DNA of 64,000 bases from Piscicola geometra (lineage: Eukaryota; Annelida; Clitellata; Hirudinida; Piscicolidae). Position 1 is the first letter of the stretch. Every line of letters begins with the position of its first letter. The translations under genes and the position numbers were made by a program. Positions 15,801 through 29,363 of the stretch are shown here, piece after piece. The stretch is taken from assembly GCA_943735955.1 (NCBI GenBank), contig OX030961.1:6392420-6456419 (forward strand), given 5' to 3'. The notes under the pieces are model-generated. The model searched no databases. It was not told the origin of the DNA and worked only from the letters and a program-made list of their open reading frames with translations.

Positions 15801-18800
15801 GAGGCGGTGTCACGAAAGTTATCATACACGATTTCTAACACTGGACCCAGAAAAAGCTATGGTTTTTCTTTTTTGTATATACATGTTGTATAAGAAGCAT
15901 GATCAAGAATAAAACATCATTTATTCTGAATTACTTGGCAAAACTTCCATTCTTCAGTCTTATCATGTATCGATATTTCTATAAACTACATTTTGGCGAA
16001 CTGATTATGATTATAATCAAAAGTAATAATTATTCATCAAAATTATTTCTAAATTTTTTAACGATTAATTATTACAAAAATACTAATTTTTAAAATCATT
16101 AATATTTTTATAGTGCGTTCTCGGTGTTTAATTATCTAAAAACGTTTTTATTTATTCTTTTGTGTTTTCAGCAGTATACTTTCTTGTTTTGTATGTAATT
16201 TCCGCTTCTACAGTCAGTATTTTTTTATCCTTCATACTTCTTTGTTACTTTTACAACGTTATTATATATTTTTCACTCGCATATTCATTTTGCATAAAAG
16301 AAAACTACTATATCAGACTATGAGTCAGCTGTCTTTTATTCTGATCAAAAAACGGTCTTCGTATTTTTTCCTTCAAAAAAAACCTGCAAAAATCTATTTT
16401 TTTCCCAAATTCACTATCACGAGATCTACTCCCCGAAATAACTTTTTTACAAAAATATTTTTACATAACTTTTTTGCGTTTCACTAAACCCATTCAACCT
16501 GTCTAATTTCATTCAATCTTTCCCACCAAACTAACCAACTCACTCCACCATACCATCCACTAGGTATATTCTTCCTCTGATCATCATCGCGGTCCTGCAT
16601 GCCTTCATCATGAGGCACTTGTCGGCACATAGAGAGTCCACCAGTCAGACCAACACTCATTGCAGGATCAGATCCACCATCAGAACTAAACAGGTGCACT
16701 GATTTGTTATAAAAATATTAAATAATAATATTTATTTCCGTTATTTTTTCATTTATTTTAGTTTGTTTGTCAAATAAAAAGTATATTTTAGTTAAACAAT
16801 TTTTAGTTAATCTAGTTAAAGTTAAACAATTTTTTCAGTTTAAATTAAACTAATAAGCTTTTTTAAATTTTAAAATAAAATCTAAATATCTAAAAGTTCT
16901 TTTATCTCTCTAGTTTTTTAAATTGATATAATGATCAACCTTCATAAATTTTCTTCTTTAATTGTTAATTACAAAAATTTAAACATTTTTTTTAGTTTAA
17001 ATTAAAATAATAAGCTTTTTTAATTGGAAAATATAATATAAATATCTAAAGATTTTTATCGTTCTAGCTTTTTCATAAATTGTTAATTACCTACTAATTT
17101 GGCATTGCATGACATTTTATAGTTTTTATACTTCAAGTAAAAAAAGAATATGGATATTTGTTAACGCGTTTTGCATAAAAAGTTTTTTTTAAAGATGAAG
17201 TGTCAAAACTGGTTTTTGTTATTCAGAGAGAATTTCTTTTAGTACTGCTCGTAAAAGAACTTCATCTTTTTCTTTCTCCCATAAGGCGCAGAGCTTCTAT
17301 GTGTATTAAATGCATATTTTGTAATTTACATTTCAAAATCTTATTTTACTTTAAAAAATAGTTCTATTTTTAAAAGTGACAGAAAAATGTATTTTTTTAT
17401 TGTGAAAGTGCTGGTTTAAAAAAATGCGATGCTCTAAATGTATTAAAAATCTGGTCTTAAATTTAAAGTACTTTCAAAAATAATTTTGAATGATTATTAA
17501 ATAAATTATTTTACAATATTTTTATTCCCCTAATCTTTAAATAGAACGATTTATAAATATTATTATAATAATGCATCAATTAGTTCGTAAAACTTTTGAC
17601 AGGTGGGCAGAATGCTGGTCACTATGTTGCTGGCGTTCTTCATCTCGTGGTTGCCCCTCCACATCCAAATGTTCCTACACTTCTACAGGAAGAAACCCGA
17701 CAAGTATTCACAGTTCCTAGTTTTAATTTCTATTATATTTGGTTTTTATATTCTACATTTTAATTTCTTTTATATTTCTTTTTTATATGCTCAGCCTTAA
17801 TTTTAATATTCTTCAAATAAATTTTCAAATTCCTCGTTTTTATTCATCGTTCATGGCTTATCTTCACCTCTAAATCCCATTGAACAGTAAATAACATTTC
17901 AAAAACATACCAAACTGAATCATGTTTTTTCTTTTTTCAACAAATGATTGTCTAACAAGTAGCTATAGGCCCTTCAGCATACAGGCTTTCTTGCCAAATC
18001 ATTCCATGCCCATAAAGCATCACTGGAGAATCATCTTTATTGAGCTTATGCTATATATCTGTCTCATTTACTTTGTTTACACATTATTTACATATCCATG
18101 TTTTATTGTTCGTTTGAGCCGAAACTTTTGTCAGAATGTCATTTTTGATTCTATTATATTCAGTTCTTTTCATACTGGTTTAGGTATTTTTTCTTGGAGC
18201 CCTGCATGCTATGGGCAAGTCGATGTTAATTCACAATCTATTTTTCCATTATTGATTCGATTTTAATCGATTCCCTAATCAAAAATAATCTTTTTTTCTC
18301 TTTATTTTACCATTTAAAAATTGCACAGCCTTTCTGTTAAATCACATTGCCAGACAAAGAGCAAGCATACATCGGTAAATCTGTCCAAGCGTTACTATGA
18401 AAAGATTCAGTATTTAAAATGAGCAATTGGATCGTTGAAAATGAAACGCTGAAAGTTAGAAAATATCCATATATAACTAGAGAGCTTCAATTGAAATGTA
18501 TTCCAAGTTGTAAACTAAACTAAATTCCAAAAAAATAACTGTCTAAATAATAAATTAGTCTGATAAATAGAAGAATATAAATAAAATTATATCTTGAGTG
18601 ATTTATTAAAGCATTCTATTTTCCTGAATCATTTGTAATGACTTTTTTAATTATGAATATTTAAATCTTTATTTATTATTTCCTATTTTAGATTCAGATA
18701 ATTGAAACAAAAAGTAAAGCTTTATTATTAAACTTTTAAAAAAAATATTGGGCAGTGAACTGGTAATCCGTTATAACTTTATTAGTGAAGTTATAATTTT

Positions 18801-21800
18801 CATTAATGATTTAACTTTTAGATTTTATTCGGATTTATCCAAATAACTAATTAACTACCGTTAGTTATTCCGTTAATATGTTAATTTATGGAGCAACTGT
18901 GATTTTATAAAACTTTGTATACGTTTTCAGTCGATCATTTTGACAAAAAAGAATCATTGTAATTTTGTTATTTTTAAAGTAATAAAATACAATACAACGA
19001 CGAGTATTGTTAACGTGGCGTAAACCCGGACGAGCTTCAAGACCAATGATTAATAAGGTTCCCCCATACTTTTGTTTTTATCTCGTGTAGTAAATTTACT
19101 TCTATTTGTACGTCATGTTGTCATGGAATTGTTGGGAAATTTTAATTAGTTGTTCCACTTTCATTTTGTGTTTATTTATTTCAAATGAAATAGTAAATGT
19201 GTATCGTAAATTGAAAAAAATTGTGCTTTAGGCAGACTCTTATTATCTTTAAAAACACTATTTTGTGTTTTATATTCTAGATTTTGGAATCTAATCAAAG
19301 GTTTTGAGTTTGGATATATACCACGTCATCTCAAGACTTATTATCTGGTGACACGGTCGAGGTTGCAAATGTTAGTGCAAGGATCTCTGCTAGTGCAGCC
19401 ATTTGATGCATTTTTGGCAGGCATTAAAAAAGGTTAAGAACCGTCATGGAGAATGAGGATTGCCACCTAGCTGCACCCTTCCACCCCAAGCTTCACATCT
19501 ACTTTTTTAAAATTTTATTTTGTCTTTTAAAAGCTTCCCAATGACGTGAATTTCGAGATTTTGCGAAAGTTCAAAGACGGAAACTTTCGATCTAACTTGT
19601 TAGATTTTCTTTTTTATACTTTTTAGCATCGAAAAAACAAGTGCGCTTTATACATGATGTTTGATGGTAAAAAAGACTGAAGTTTCAAAATTTAACGGTA
19701 AATTAAATTTCCTAGAAAGATTTTTTTTACTTTTCTTATCAGCACAAACCGCCAATAATTCCAGATTCCTCAAATGATTAGAGTGGTCCCTGTCTAGCCA
19801 AAGGGCGGACAAAGAAGCTGAATGGCCCAGTTTCGTTTATTTTATTACGCACGGTGATGTAATCGGGGTCATATTTCCAGTCAGCCTTAAATTCTTACAA
19901 ATTCTTTTTTATTTTAATACAAAATTCTAAAAACTTCAAATATATAAAAAATATTTTCAACATCATTTGAAAAAATTAAATTAATGAATGGAAAAATAAT
20001 TTTCTTCTAGATTTAAAAACAATCGTTTTACATTAAATTCAAATCATAGAGAATTAATACAAATTTAACATTCAAAAAATTGAATTAAATTTTGAATCCA
20101 TCAATCTCTTCTTCCTATGAGAAAGCAAACATTCTATTTATAAATCACCTTAACAAGGATTCCTCACATTTAGGCTCAAGAGCTCAATCGCCATAAATCA
20201 CCATCATCAGAACACTAACTTCCATCTATACAAAGCCATTCCACCGGCGCAACATTTCATTTCTCCGAATAACCTTTCTTTTAAATAACTCAAATATTTT
20301 AAAAATATCACAAAAAAACTATCTTAGTTCTCAAATATTAAAATTCATCTTTTATATAATTTTCTTCATCTCTTCATTCCTCCAAACAGTGAGTTATTCG
20401 AGTTGGCAGGGCTGCTCTTCAACTGTCTGGCTTACTCCAACTCCATCATGAACCCCTTCATCTACAACCACTCCTCCAAGGATTTCAGGGATGCTTTCAA
20501 AGAAATTGTCTGTTTCAGCAACTTGGAGGAACCCATCCAACGCACTTCTCAAAGGCTCGCAAAACACCATGGAAGCAGTAGGCTGTTGTCTGAGGAAGAA
20601 CCGAATAATCTCTTGACGTTGGCGAACAGTGATGACGAAGAGGAAAGCAGCCAAGAATGCCGTTGCGATGAATGTTGTGAGCGGCAGGAGATTGAAGAGG
20701 TTTGCAGTGTTTGTGTCGAGCATAAACGCTGTCGTAAGCCATCAATCAGCGAGCGTGGCGTGGTTGCGGAGAAGGAAGTCGCCAAAGAAAGTGATGGATT
20801 GCACAGCGATGGAGATGACATGAGTCACGTGAACAATGACGTCAATCCCTCTAAGCCTTCAATGGCAGGCAGTTCAGGTGTGCATGCAAACACAATTCCA
20901 AACTACGATTACGACAGCAACTTAGCCAGAAATATGACTCGAAACAGCCCATTCACTTACGCGAGAAACAAGACACTTCAGTATTTCAACAAAAGGCCCA
21001 GGTATTCCGATCATTACTTCACCAAGCGAGCCAGTCTGACGATCTACCTGCAAAAAATTCCAGTTGTTGTCTCAGACTGTAAAAATGTCACAGACACTGC
21101 CAATGCTATCAACGCTGCTGGAAGCGAGGCCAGTAATTCAATGGGAATTGAACCTGCTGGCTTAATGAATGTCGAGTCTGACAATGCTCGCATTGATTAT
21201 GGCAGCACTAGTGGCGTTGTTAATGCATATAACGATGATGGAAGCCTGATTATTGAAAACTCAGATGGCATCAGGCTTGAGCGGAGGTTGGGCGATCAAA
21301 AGCAAAATGAAACTAGAGAAGGTGATGGCGAAAAAGATAAATTTGATACTAATTTATGCGATAATATTGGAAATAATAAAATTGAAAATGACATTGATGA
21401 TAACGTTATGAGCGTACGTAATAATGGAACTGCTATTGGAAAGCACGAAGGAAAAACAAGAACGCTTGATGATATTGAAATAAACAGTATTGCTTATTTA
21501 TGCGCACAAAGACATAATAATAATGTCGAAGTTGATAGAAGTGACGCTAATAATAAAAATCATAAAAAAAGGCATGAAGTTATCAATAGAAATGTAAATC
21601 AACTTACTTATATCAAAGTGGAAAAACAGCTTGGGAATAAGAGAGAAATAGATTTAGTAGAAGATGAAGATGATGAAGCAACTAAGTGTGGTGATGATTG
21701 TAGTTCTTTCAAAAGAAAATGTGGCAAGGAACGTGAAGAAAAGAAGAAAATAAGAACTTCAAAAAGTTTTGATTATAAAAAAGCCAAAGGTCAAATAGAA

Positions 21801-22043
21801 GTTGTGAATCCGGCAAAAAAATTTGTACATGTAAAATTAGAGTCTAAAAATACGACAAAAAATAAGAATAGAAATTACGAAACTGATGAAAGCGATGCGA
21901 TGGGTGATGACGATGTGTTCGAAAATCCGGAAAATGAAGAAGGAGAAAAAGAAGCTGGAAGGATGGCGATGATGATGATGCTCACTGATAAGGGAAAGTT
22001 GACACCCCAAGTTCTGAAGTTGAAGAGCTTGAAGAAAAAGTAA
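6870..22043 (+). CDS. GPCR 1: class A peptide-type receptor with giant N- and C-terminal extensions
   Basis: Six coding exons close in frame (1387 aa): 6870-8809, 10607-10746, 14787-14985, 16564-16693, 17603-17703, 20390-22043. All introns are GT-AG with matching phase. The receptor core is clear. TM1 has GNILVIF (Asn614); TM2 has LNLAFAD; extracellular loop 1 has a Trp, followed by the TM3 Cys; TM4 has the conserved Trp; TM6 has FFISWLPLH; and TM7 has NSIMNPFIY. This is a seven-helix G-protein-coupled receptor of the plasma membrane, most like invertebrate neuropeptide receptors; I cannot name its ligand. Oddities: residues 2-576 contain no Met and are Ser/Lys-rich with hydrophobic patches. 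The TM3 DRY motif reads IRY (694-696) because of the exon 2/3 junction. A tail of about 520 residues is acidic and charged. Translation might instead start at Met577 (8598) or Met587 (8628), just before TM1, giving an ordinary short N-terminus. Confidence 0.88.
8810..10606 (+). other. Intron 1 of GPCR 1
   Basis: AT-rich intron between the TM2 and TM3 exons. The donor is cag|gttgga and the acceptor is catcag|c; they share a split Ser codon. It holds several AT homopolymer stretches and no recognisable gene. Confidence 0.85.
10747..14786 (+). other. Intron 2 of GPCR 1 (about 4 kb)
   Basis: Long AT-rich intron between the TM3 exon and the exon that begins at RYLIVV. The donor is a|gttcgt and the acceptor is ctacag|ta. 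I see nothing coding; short open frames on both strands look like chance. Confidence 0.8.
14986..16563 (+). other. Intron 3 of GPCR 1
   Basis: Intron inside TM5 (FTFG|YILPL). The donor is gg|gttggt and the acceptor is cactag|g. No gene is seen inside. Confidence 0.85.
16694..17602 (+). other. Intron 4 of GPCR 1
   Basis: Phase-0 intron in intracellular loop 3 (RTKQ|VGRML). It contains a degenerate duplication of about 105 bp, listed separately. Confidence 0.85.
16821..17085. repeat. Degenerate direct duplication, two copies of about 105 bp
   Basis: Copy 1 at about 16821-16925 and copy 2 at about 16978-17085 share a common order of motifs: agtttaaattaaa, taataagcttttttaa, taaatatctaaa, then tct(c/a)tagtttttt-like sequence. 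They differ by scattered substitutions and small gaps, consistent with an old local duplication in the intron. Confidence 0.65.
17704..20389 (+). other. Intron 5 of GPCR 1 (about 2.7 kb)
   Basis: Intron in extracellular loop 3 (KKPD|N|ELFEL, split Asn codon). Segments near 19019-19080, 19310-19480 and 19760-19870 are richer in GC than their surroundings and could be old interspersed repeats, but I could not assign them to a family. Confidence 0.8.
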
Positions 22044-23183
22044 ATAAAAATCTGAGAAGTCACGTCGATTGGAATAGAAACGTGATGTGAATTGAATATC
22101 ATTGTTATATCATTCATTCTGACATTGGTATCAGCAGCGGCACTTTCATTACAACTTCTCAACATCCCGTCAACGTTGAAGTTATGTGAATAATTCATCA
22201 CCATTTACACTGAGTCGCTTCATAGATTCATGCTTAAAACGTAATTAGAACATTTTTCTAGCTTATTCTTCAAATCTCCCACAATACTGGACCGCCACCG
22301 GAATGTCCATTTTATTCCTACGAATAGATTTATGTAGATATATGTCATTTTGTGACTTAAATCTTGAAAATCAAATTATTTTAATCAAAACAATTATCTA
22401 ATTATAAATAGGATTTATATTTTCATAGGTTCACACTTTTCATGGTATAGAATCTATAGATATATGAATTCGTTATACTCAGTTGTCAATTCAATTCAAT
22501 TGTCAATTCGTATTGGTCAATTGTCCTTCGTTTATAGCTGGCTTTAAAATAATTTTCTCACTATTTCTAGAAAGTCATTAATTTATAACATATATTGTAA
22601 TTGTGTTAGATGTATCAAGTATTTAAAGATTTATTTTTTCAACTTTTTAGTGAATATAGTTGTAGCAACATAAAAGACCACAGTATTTTCACTGAATTAC
22701 AAGTATTAATTGCATGACTTACATTTATTTCTTTTTTTGAAATAAATAAAAATAATTTATTTAAATTTGTATCGCCCATTTTGTATAAAACACTTGAAAA
22801 ATAACTTTCGCTGGAATTTTTGAAATGGCTTGTTAAAAGTTAAGTTTTTTTGGACATTTAAAATTACTTTTTGGTTTTGTTTTATAGTAGATCTAGGTCA
22901 TCATGAATTCTAATATTTTTTCTTTCAACTTTTGTTGCTTATCCCTGTTTCAAAGCCGAATGGAATGCTTGTATTCCATTTTAAAGTCATTTTGAATGTT
23001 AATAAATATTTTTTCCGTTTTCAGCTTCAACAATTCACTAATGAACGTCTTTTTTCCGTTTTAATTTTTTTAATCATGAACTTTAACTAAGCTTGATTGA
23101 CTAAGCTCTTTTTTTACATATAGTAAAGTTCATTTTAGCTCTTAAATTGTATAAAATATATTTAATTGATTTCTATGAATCAA

Positions 23184-23252
23184 TTTTTAAACTTTGAAAA
23201 GTAATTTAGGTTTAAATTTTTTAAACTAAGAAAAGTAATCTAAGTTTAAATT
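23184..23252. repeat. Two-copy AT-rich tandem repeat, unit about 34 bp
   Basis: Two adjacent copies share the order ttttaaact, gaaaagtaat, then (t/a)ggtttaaatt or aagtttaaatt. They differ at a few positions. No function is suggested. Confidence 0.6.
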
Positions 23253-23873
23253 TTATAAGTTTTCCTTTAAATCTCGACATAAATCTGGTTTACTATTTTA
23301 TGTGGTATTCATAAACTTTATATTATACCTACAATTTATATGAAACTTTTCGAAAACTAAATAATCTATAAAAACGCAAATATAAAATTATTTTCAGCTT
23401 TCTTTGGTTTTATAAGTTAAAAGAGTATTTTAAAATAAGACATGTTCATTTTATGGCTTCTTTTGTATTTACTTCTTACAGTGAATATAAATGTGGAAAA
23501 CTGAAAATGCTGAAACCTTTTTTAAAAACCTAATTTTCTCATTTTCTTCCACATAAAAACTGTAGTTATGACTCTGACTAAGTCATCCGTAAATGAAGAA
23601 AAGAAAAACGTTATTTCAAATAGATTAAATATTTATCTCAAGCCATTCTTGTCAATTCTTCATAAGGAGTATAACTTATACTATAAAGGTTTTCGAAAAC
23701 TTGAGTTTTTTTCAACTAATTTAGAAATGAATCTATTGAAACTAGCAATTAAATCAGCCACTTGTGTATTGTAAATGATTGAGAAAAAAAGTGTATTTTA
23801 AAAAACTAGATTGAACAAAACTGAACGTTCTAAAAAATTTGAAGAATCTATGTGTTTAAATATTGCATTTGAA

Positions 23874-24238
23874 CATGGACGGCGATCCTGGGGGGTCCTA
23901 GAGTTCCGACCCCCCAACTTATTGGTAGTGAGGGAGTCCGCTCTAATGTAGACCCCCCCCCCCCTTCACTTTTTTTAATAACAACATTTTTAAACTCTTG
24001 TTTTGATATGATCATAATCGTCAACCATGGCAGAAAATAGAATGTTTATATAGTAAAACATTGCAAGTATGTGTAGTTATAGGGATAGCTGTCTAAAACA
24101 AAACTACTCTTTGCTTACATAAATATTTGTATAAAAACAAAAGTTTAAAAATATTTTTTTAAGTGGGGGAGGGGGATTTGGACTCCAGTCCATGCTGGGT
24201 AGGACCCTCCCAAGATCTGCAGCAGATCGCCACCCCTG
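23874..24238. mobile_element. Non-autonomous hAT-like element (MITE), 365 bp with 8-bp target duplication
   Basis: The 8-bp sequence CATTTGAA occurs directly at both borders (23866-23873 and 24239-24246), the duplication size expected for hAT transposons. The right end read inward on the minus strand begins CAGGGGTGGCGATC, and the left end begins CATGGACGGCGATC (11 of 14 identical). This fits the hAT terminal style CAGGGGT-G. The inverted similarity extends inward through a GGTCCTA block and a C-rich/G-rich pair (long C run near 23948-23964 against the G run near 24165-24176), so the element could fold on itself. It is too short to encode a transposase, so it would have to be mobilised in trans. 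The ends have diverged, which suggests it is old. Confidence 0.8.
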
Positions 24239-24677
24239 CATTTGAACCAATCCAAAGCATCAAGTCTTCATTTTTGAGCTTCAGTTCACAAACACCCTTA
24301 AGTTTTAGAAATTATTGCATTTTTTCCAATAAATATTTTCGAACTTTTAAAATGAATAATAAAATGAAACCCATGGGTCTCTTCATACTTATTTTTATCG
24401 TCTTATTTTTTCTTCTTTTTCTTCATTTTTAAATATAAAAAACATAAATTTATTTGCAGAACGATTTTCTTTTTTCCGTAAGATTATTTTTAACGCAAAA
24501 TTTAACTTTGCATTAAAGCTTTAGACCTCATATTCGTGCCTGGGTTGTCACTTAGCAAACGATAATTACACTGGTCTACAGCATTTTTGTTTATGGTACG
24601 TCATTTAGTGTGTTATAGAGTATTTTTTTTAGCAGAAAATGAAATCATAAAGGCTCCATCACGTCACGTTTTGAAGA

Positions 24678-24737
24678 TATCTTATTTATTATTATTATTA
24701 TTATTGTTATTGTTGTTGTTGTTGTTGTTATTATTAT
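24678..24737. repeat. TTA/TTG trinucleotide microsatellite
   Basis: A run of TTATTATTA repeats passes into TTGTTGTTG repeats and back. It is a simple-sequence repeat with no coding role. Confidence 0.9.
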
Positions 24738-25686
24738 ATCTTAGCTAATGATTATAATGACAGATTCTTTGATCACGCTCTTTATCCTATGCTATTTGAT
24801 GAGCATTGGAAAGTGCACTTTGAGTAATTGTTTATGAGTTTAGGATATAATTAAAGTTTTCATAGAAAAAATTATTTTCTAAAAGTATTATTTAATTATA
24901 TCTTCACATTATGGATCAGAAATCGCGTATTAGTAATGTAGTAAAAATTCTCTAGATTATTTTTGTTACGTCTGCCAGCGTAGAACAATTTCAAATTTAG
25001 TGAAAACTGCATATTGGATATATTTTTTATACCAACTAAGAGATTAAGATTAATAATGGCACTGTATATAAATATATAAAAATTATATTGATAAAAACGA
25101 TAAAAACGGTTTTAAAAAGTTAAAATAGATTAAGTTTTCAAAACAAAATATAGATGATAAATCACCTATTTATATTTTATTTACAATTTTTTTCAATTTT
25201 AGACCAGTGTTATCCTCTGTAAGACTCTAATACTTCTTGAAAGTTACTTTATTCTCTTTTTATTGACTTTTATTTGTTTGCTTTCTTTACTATGTAAACA
25301 AAATATTTTAAATAATAGATTTCTACTTGTGGTCGTAGAATCTTAGCATAATTTTTTGCATAAAGCAAACATAGAAAACTCATTTTAATTTAAAAACGAA
25401 CTCGTCTCATTTCACTCAATAGCAATTCCCAAAAACGAAGCTACACAATGTGTAGCCTACACATTGATGTTTCTATTTTGATTGCTTAAAATAATTTCCC
25501 ACTCGAACATACTAATCATCTTCCTTTTTAACCAAAAAAGTAGTTTAAAATAATTAATATTTTTTTCAAACAATGTATTTAGTTTGCTACCTATACAGCT
25601 CTACGCTTTCTCAAATAGATCTAAACCACTAAAAGTCTCTGGAGCTCAGACTCTACTTCTCTGGCATAGTATATTCACCGGAACAA

Positions 25687-27189
25687 ATGACTTCACTGCA
25701 AGCACGCAGGCTGATGATGAACGAAGAGGATGTGGACAGGGTGTGTCACTTCAAGCTGGTGCTGCTGGGCCAAGGGAAGGTGGGCAAGTCGAGTCTTGTG
25801 CAGAGGTTCGTCAATGGAAAGTTTAAAGAATGCTATGAACAAACTCGTGGAGGTTTGAAAAGATAAATTTGTACGTTTTTTCAACAAATTTAACTTTAAC
25901 ATTTTTTTCATAATCGTGTTATTGTATGAAATATTTAAACAAATTCATGAATCTTATTTAAAAGTTGCGTTTCAGAAAGATTTTCAAATGGCCGTTTTAA
26001 AGTAAATGTTTTTTTGACAGCTGCTTTCTTCAAAAAGACAATTAATCTTGACAGCGCAACTGTAAACTTTGAAATATGGGACACTGCTGGTCAAGAAAGG
26101 TGCTTTTTCAAGAAGTTTTACAAATAAAAAATAAAAAGATTCATTAATCCACCTTAGTTTTCATCTTTTCTTTCACCCTTACCAATACCCCAACCTTGTA
26201 ATAATTTCATTTTGTTGAGCCTTAGCCAATTAATTAAACTATCAAAAAGAGTTATTGATAGTTGATACGACAACCACAGCAACCACCATCACAGATACCA
26301 CAGCATAGCTCCGATGTACTACAGAGGGGCTGATGCAGCTCTAGTGGTCTATGACATCACTGACGAAGTAACTTTAATTAGAATTAATTACTCCGCTTAT
26401 TAGTTTATTCTACCATAAACTAATTAACTTTTTTAGAATTTTCAATCAATCATTTCAATTTAGCAAAACCTTATGGTAAAACCTTATCGATAAAAGTTTC
26501 GTTTTTTCACAAACCAACAAAGGAATCGTTTGCAAAGGCGCATATGTGGGTGAAGGAGCTGCAGAAGTATGGCAAGAGCGATGCAGTAGTCGCTGTGGCG
26601 GGAAACAAGAGCGACATGACTGAGATAAGAGCTGTGAAGAATAAGGTGCTTGAGTGGCTGGGTGCATGATGTGAGAGTGTGTGATTGAAGTTGTGTTGGA
26701 AAAATGATGTTGGGTTTGTTGTCGATGTTGGCGTAATGGTTCAAAAATGAGCAGTAATTCTTGAGTGGAGAAATTAAGCTGGAGTAGTTCAAATTTCTGG
26801 CGAATGGGTTTTATGTTTAAGCTTGAGTTTGAAGAGAATAAACGATTTTGCTGTATAAATGATGCATGATTGACCTACAGGAGGCGAAGGCGTTTGCAGA
26901 GAGCAAGGAACTCATCTTCTTCGAAACTTCAGCCAAACATTCGACCAATGTAGATGAAATATTTCAAGAAATAGGTAGTCACTAACTTTAAATGCATTGT
27001 TGGCAACCTAGTCTCTATTCTAGTCAGTCATGATCAATTAACTGAGAATTCATAAAGAACTTTTTTATTCATTCGACAGCCAAGAAACTGTTGGCTTCGA
27101 GATCAGACGAGCGCAAGACACCAGCCCCTTCTCATATTCTCCAACTAGATGACAGCAGTCCACCTCAGAAGAGCAGTTGTTGCAGCTAA
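25687..27189 (+). CDS. Rab5-like small GTPase
   Basis: Six exons close in frame (214 aa; human Rab5 is 215): 25687-25852, 26021-26099, 26295-26367, 26523-26645, 26881-26974, 27080-27189. Rab5 acts on early endosomes in fusion and endocytic traffic. Visible motifs: P-loop GQGKVGKS (28-35), switch [21 protein letters not shown] with the catalytic Gln80, NKSD (134-137), ETSAK (162-166) and a C-terminal SSCCS for double prenylation. The segments [22 protein letters not shown] and VKELQ are Rab5-type rather than Rab21 or Rab22. Odd features: the P-loop has Gly-Lys where Rab5 has Ser-Ala, and switch I reads EQTRGAAF where Rab5 has ESTIGAAF. It may be a divergent Rab5 paralogue. The 5' UTR probably begins at an acceptor (ctatacag) near 25598. 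It faces the ARF gene convergently. Confidence 0.92.
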
Positions 27190-27217
27190 ATCAACTTCTT
27201 TTTTTATATACAAATAT

Positions 27218-27223
27218 AATAAA
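27218..27223 (+). other. Poly(A) signal of Rab5-like gene
   Basis: AATAAA about 30 bases after the stop codon. Confidence 0.6.
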
Positions 27224-27440
27224 ATTAAGAAAAAAATATGATGTATTCCATTTACATATTGTATATTTGAAACTTATATACTAATTTTAATCTACCAATT
27301 CCATTTTAATTAAATTCAAACATCAAATAGATATAAAGAAGCGAATAGTTCAATAGAATTTAATCTTGATGAATAATGATGATTTTCTATTCAATTTACA
27401 TTGCGTGCGATGTCTCAACCACTCCGTCTCCATTCATAAA

Positions 27441-28020
27441 TCTGATAATGTACACATGAGATGATGATGAAATGAAGATGGTGGTGGTAGTGTTGATGAT
27501 GATGATTGAAGATTAGGATATAATGGGGACTTTATTTATGAAAAATAGCCCTGAAAAAACAAAATAAAAAAACTTTAAATATGTTAGAACGATCTCGATA
27601 ATGAAAGATAAGAAAAGTTTGAGTCTTTGCTTATAGATGAATGCTAGATTCCAAGGCGCTTGCATTACGCTGACGTTTAATCAAATTAATTATTTAAAAT
27701 AAAAATTTATTATTATATCTAGCCAAAATGATTAAAACTTGAAGGTGTTTCAACTGGGCTCGATTACAATGGCATTGAAGAACGAATCTACGAGAGTGCC
27801 TTTTTAATCACCTTTGTGTGTAAGCCAGTGAAGAGTTTACCGTGATGATGATGATGATGATGACGATAGGGGTGGAAAAGTATGGGAAAGATATGCGAAA
27901 AAGTAAATTATTGGGTGTTTCGTAAATTTCATAGAATTAAATCAGCAAAGATAATGACAAAATCAAGACGATGATAGAGAGGATGGTTATGATGATGATG
28001 ACGACGAGGAGATTGATGAT
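27441..28020. repeat. GAT/ATG-rich simple repeats between the convergent GTPase genes
   Basis: Patches of GATGATGATG occur near 27459-27510, 27844-27872 and 27968-28018, separated by ordinary AT-rich DNA. They lie in the 3' flanks of the Rab5-like and ARF-like genes. Reverse-strand AATAAA motifs (fwd TTTATT at 27531 and 27706) could end the ARF transcript. Confidence 0.75.
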
Positions 28021-28034
28021 TTGTGGTTTTGAGA

Positions 28035-29363
<1,329 letters not shown>

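Larger units (their letters stand above)
22044..25686. other. Intergenic region between GPCR 1 and Rab5-like gene
   Basis: Contains the probable GPCR 1 3' UTR (an AATAAA at 22741), a short AT-rich tandem repeat, the hAT-like element and a TTR-rich microsatellite. No supported gene. Confidence 0.7.

Noticed and set aside
17922..18266. A 114-residue plus-strand frame inside GPCR 1 intron 5
   Set aside because: It lies in an intron, has AT-driven hydrophobic composition and no recognisable motif or splice context.
24163..24432. An 89-residue plus-strand frame
   Set aside because: It runs across the right end of the hAT-like element into AT-rich DNA and has no protein-like features.
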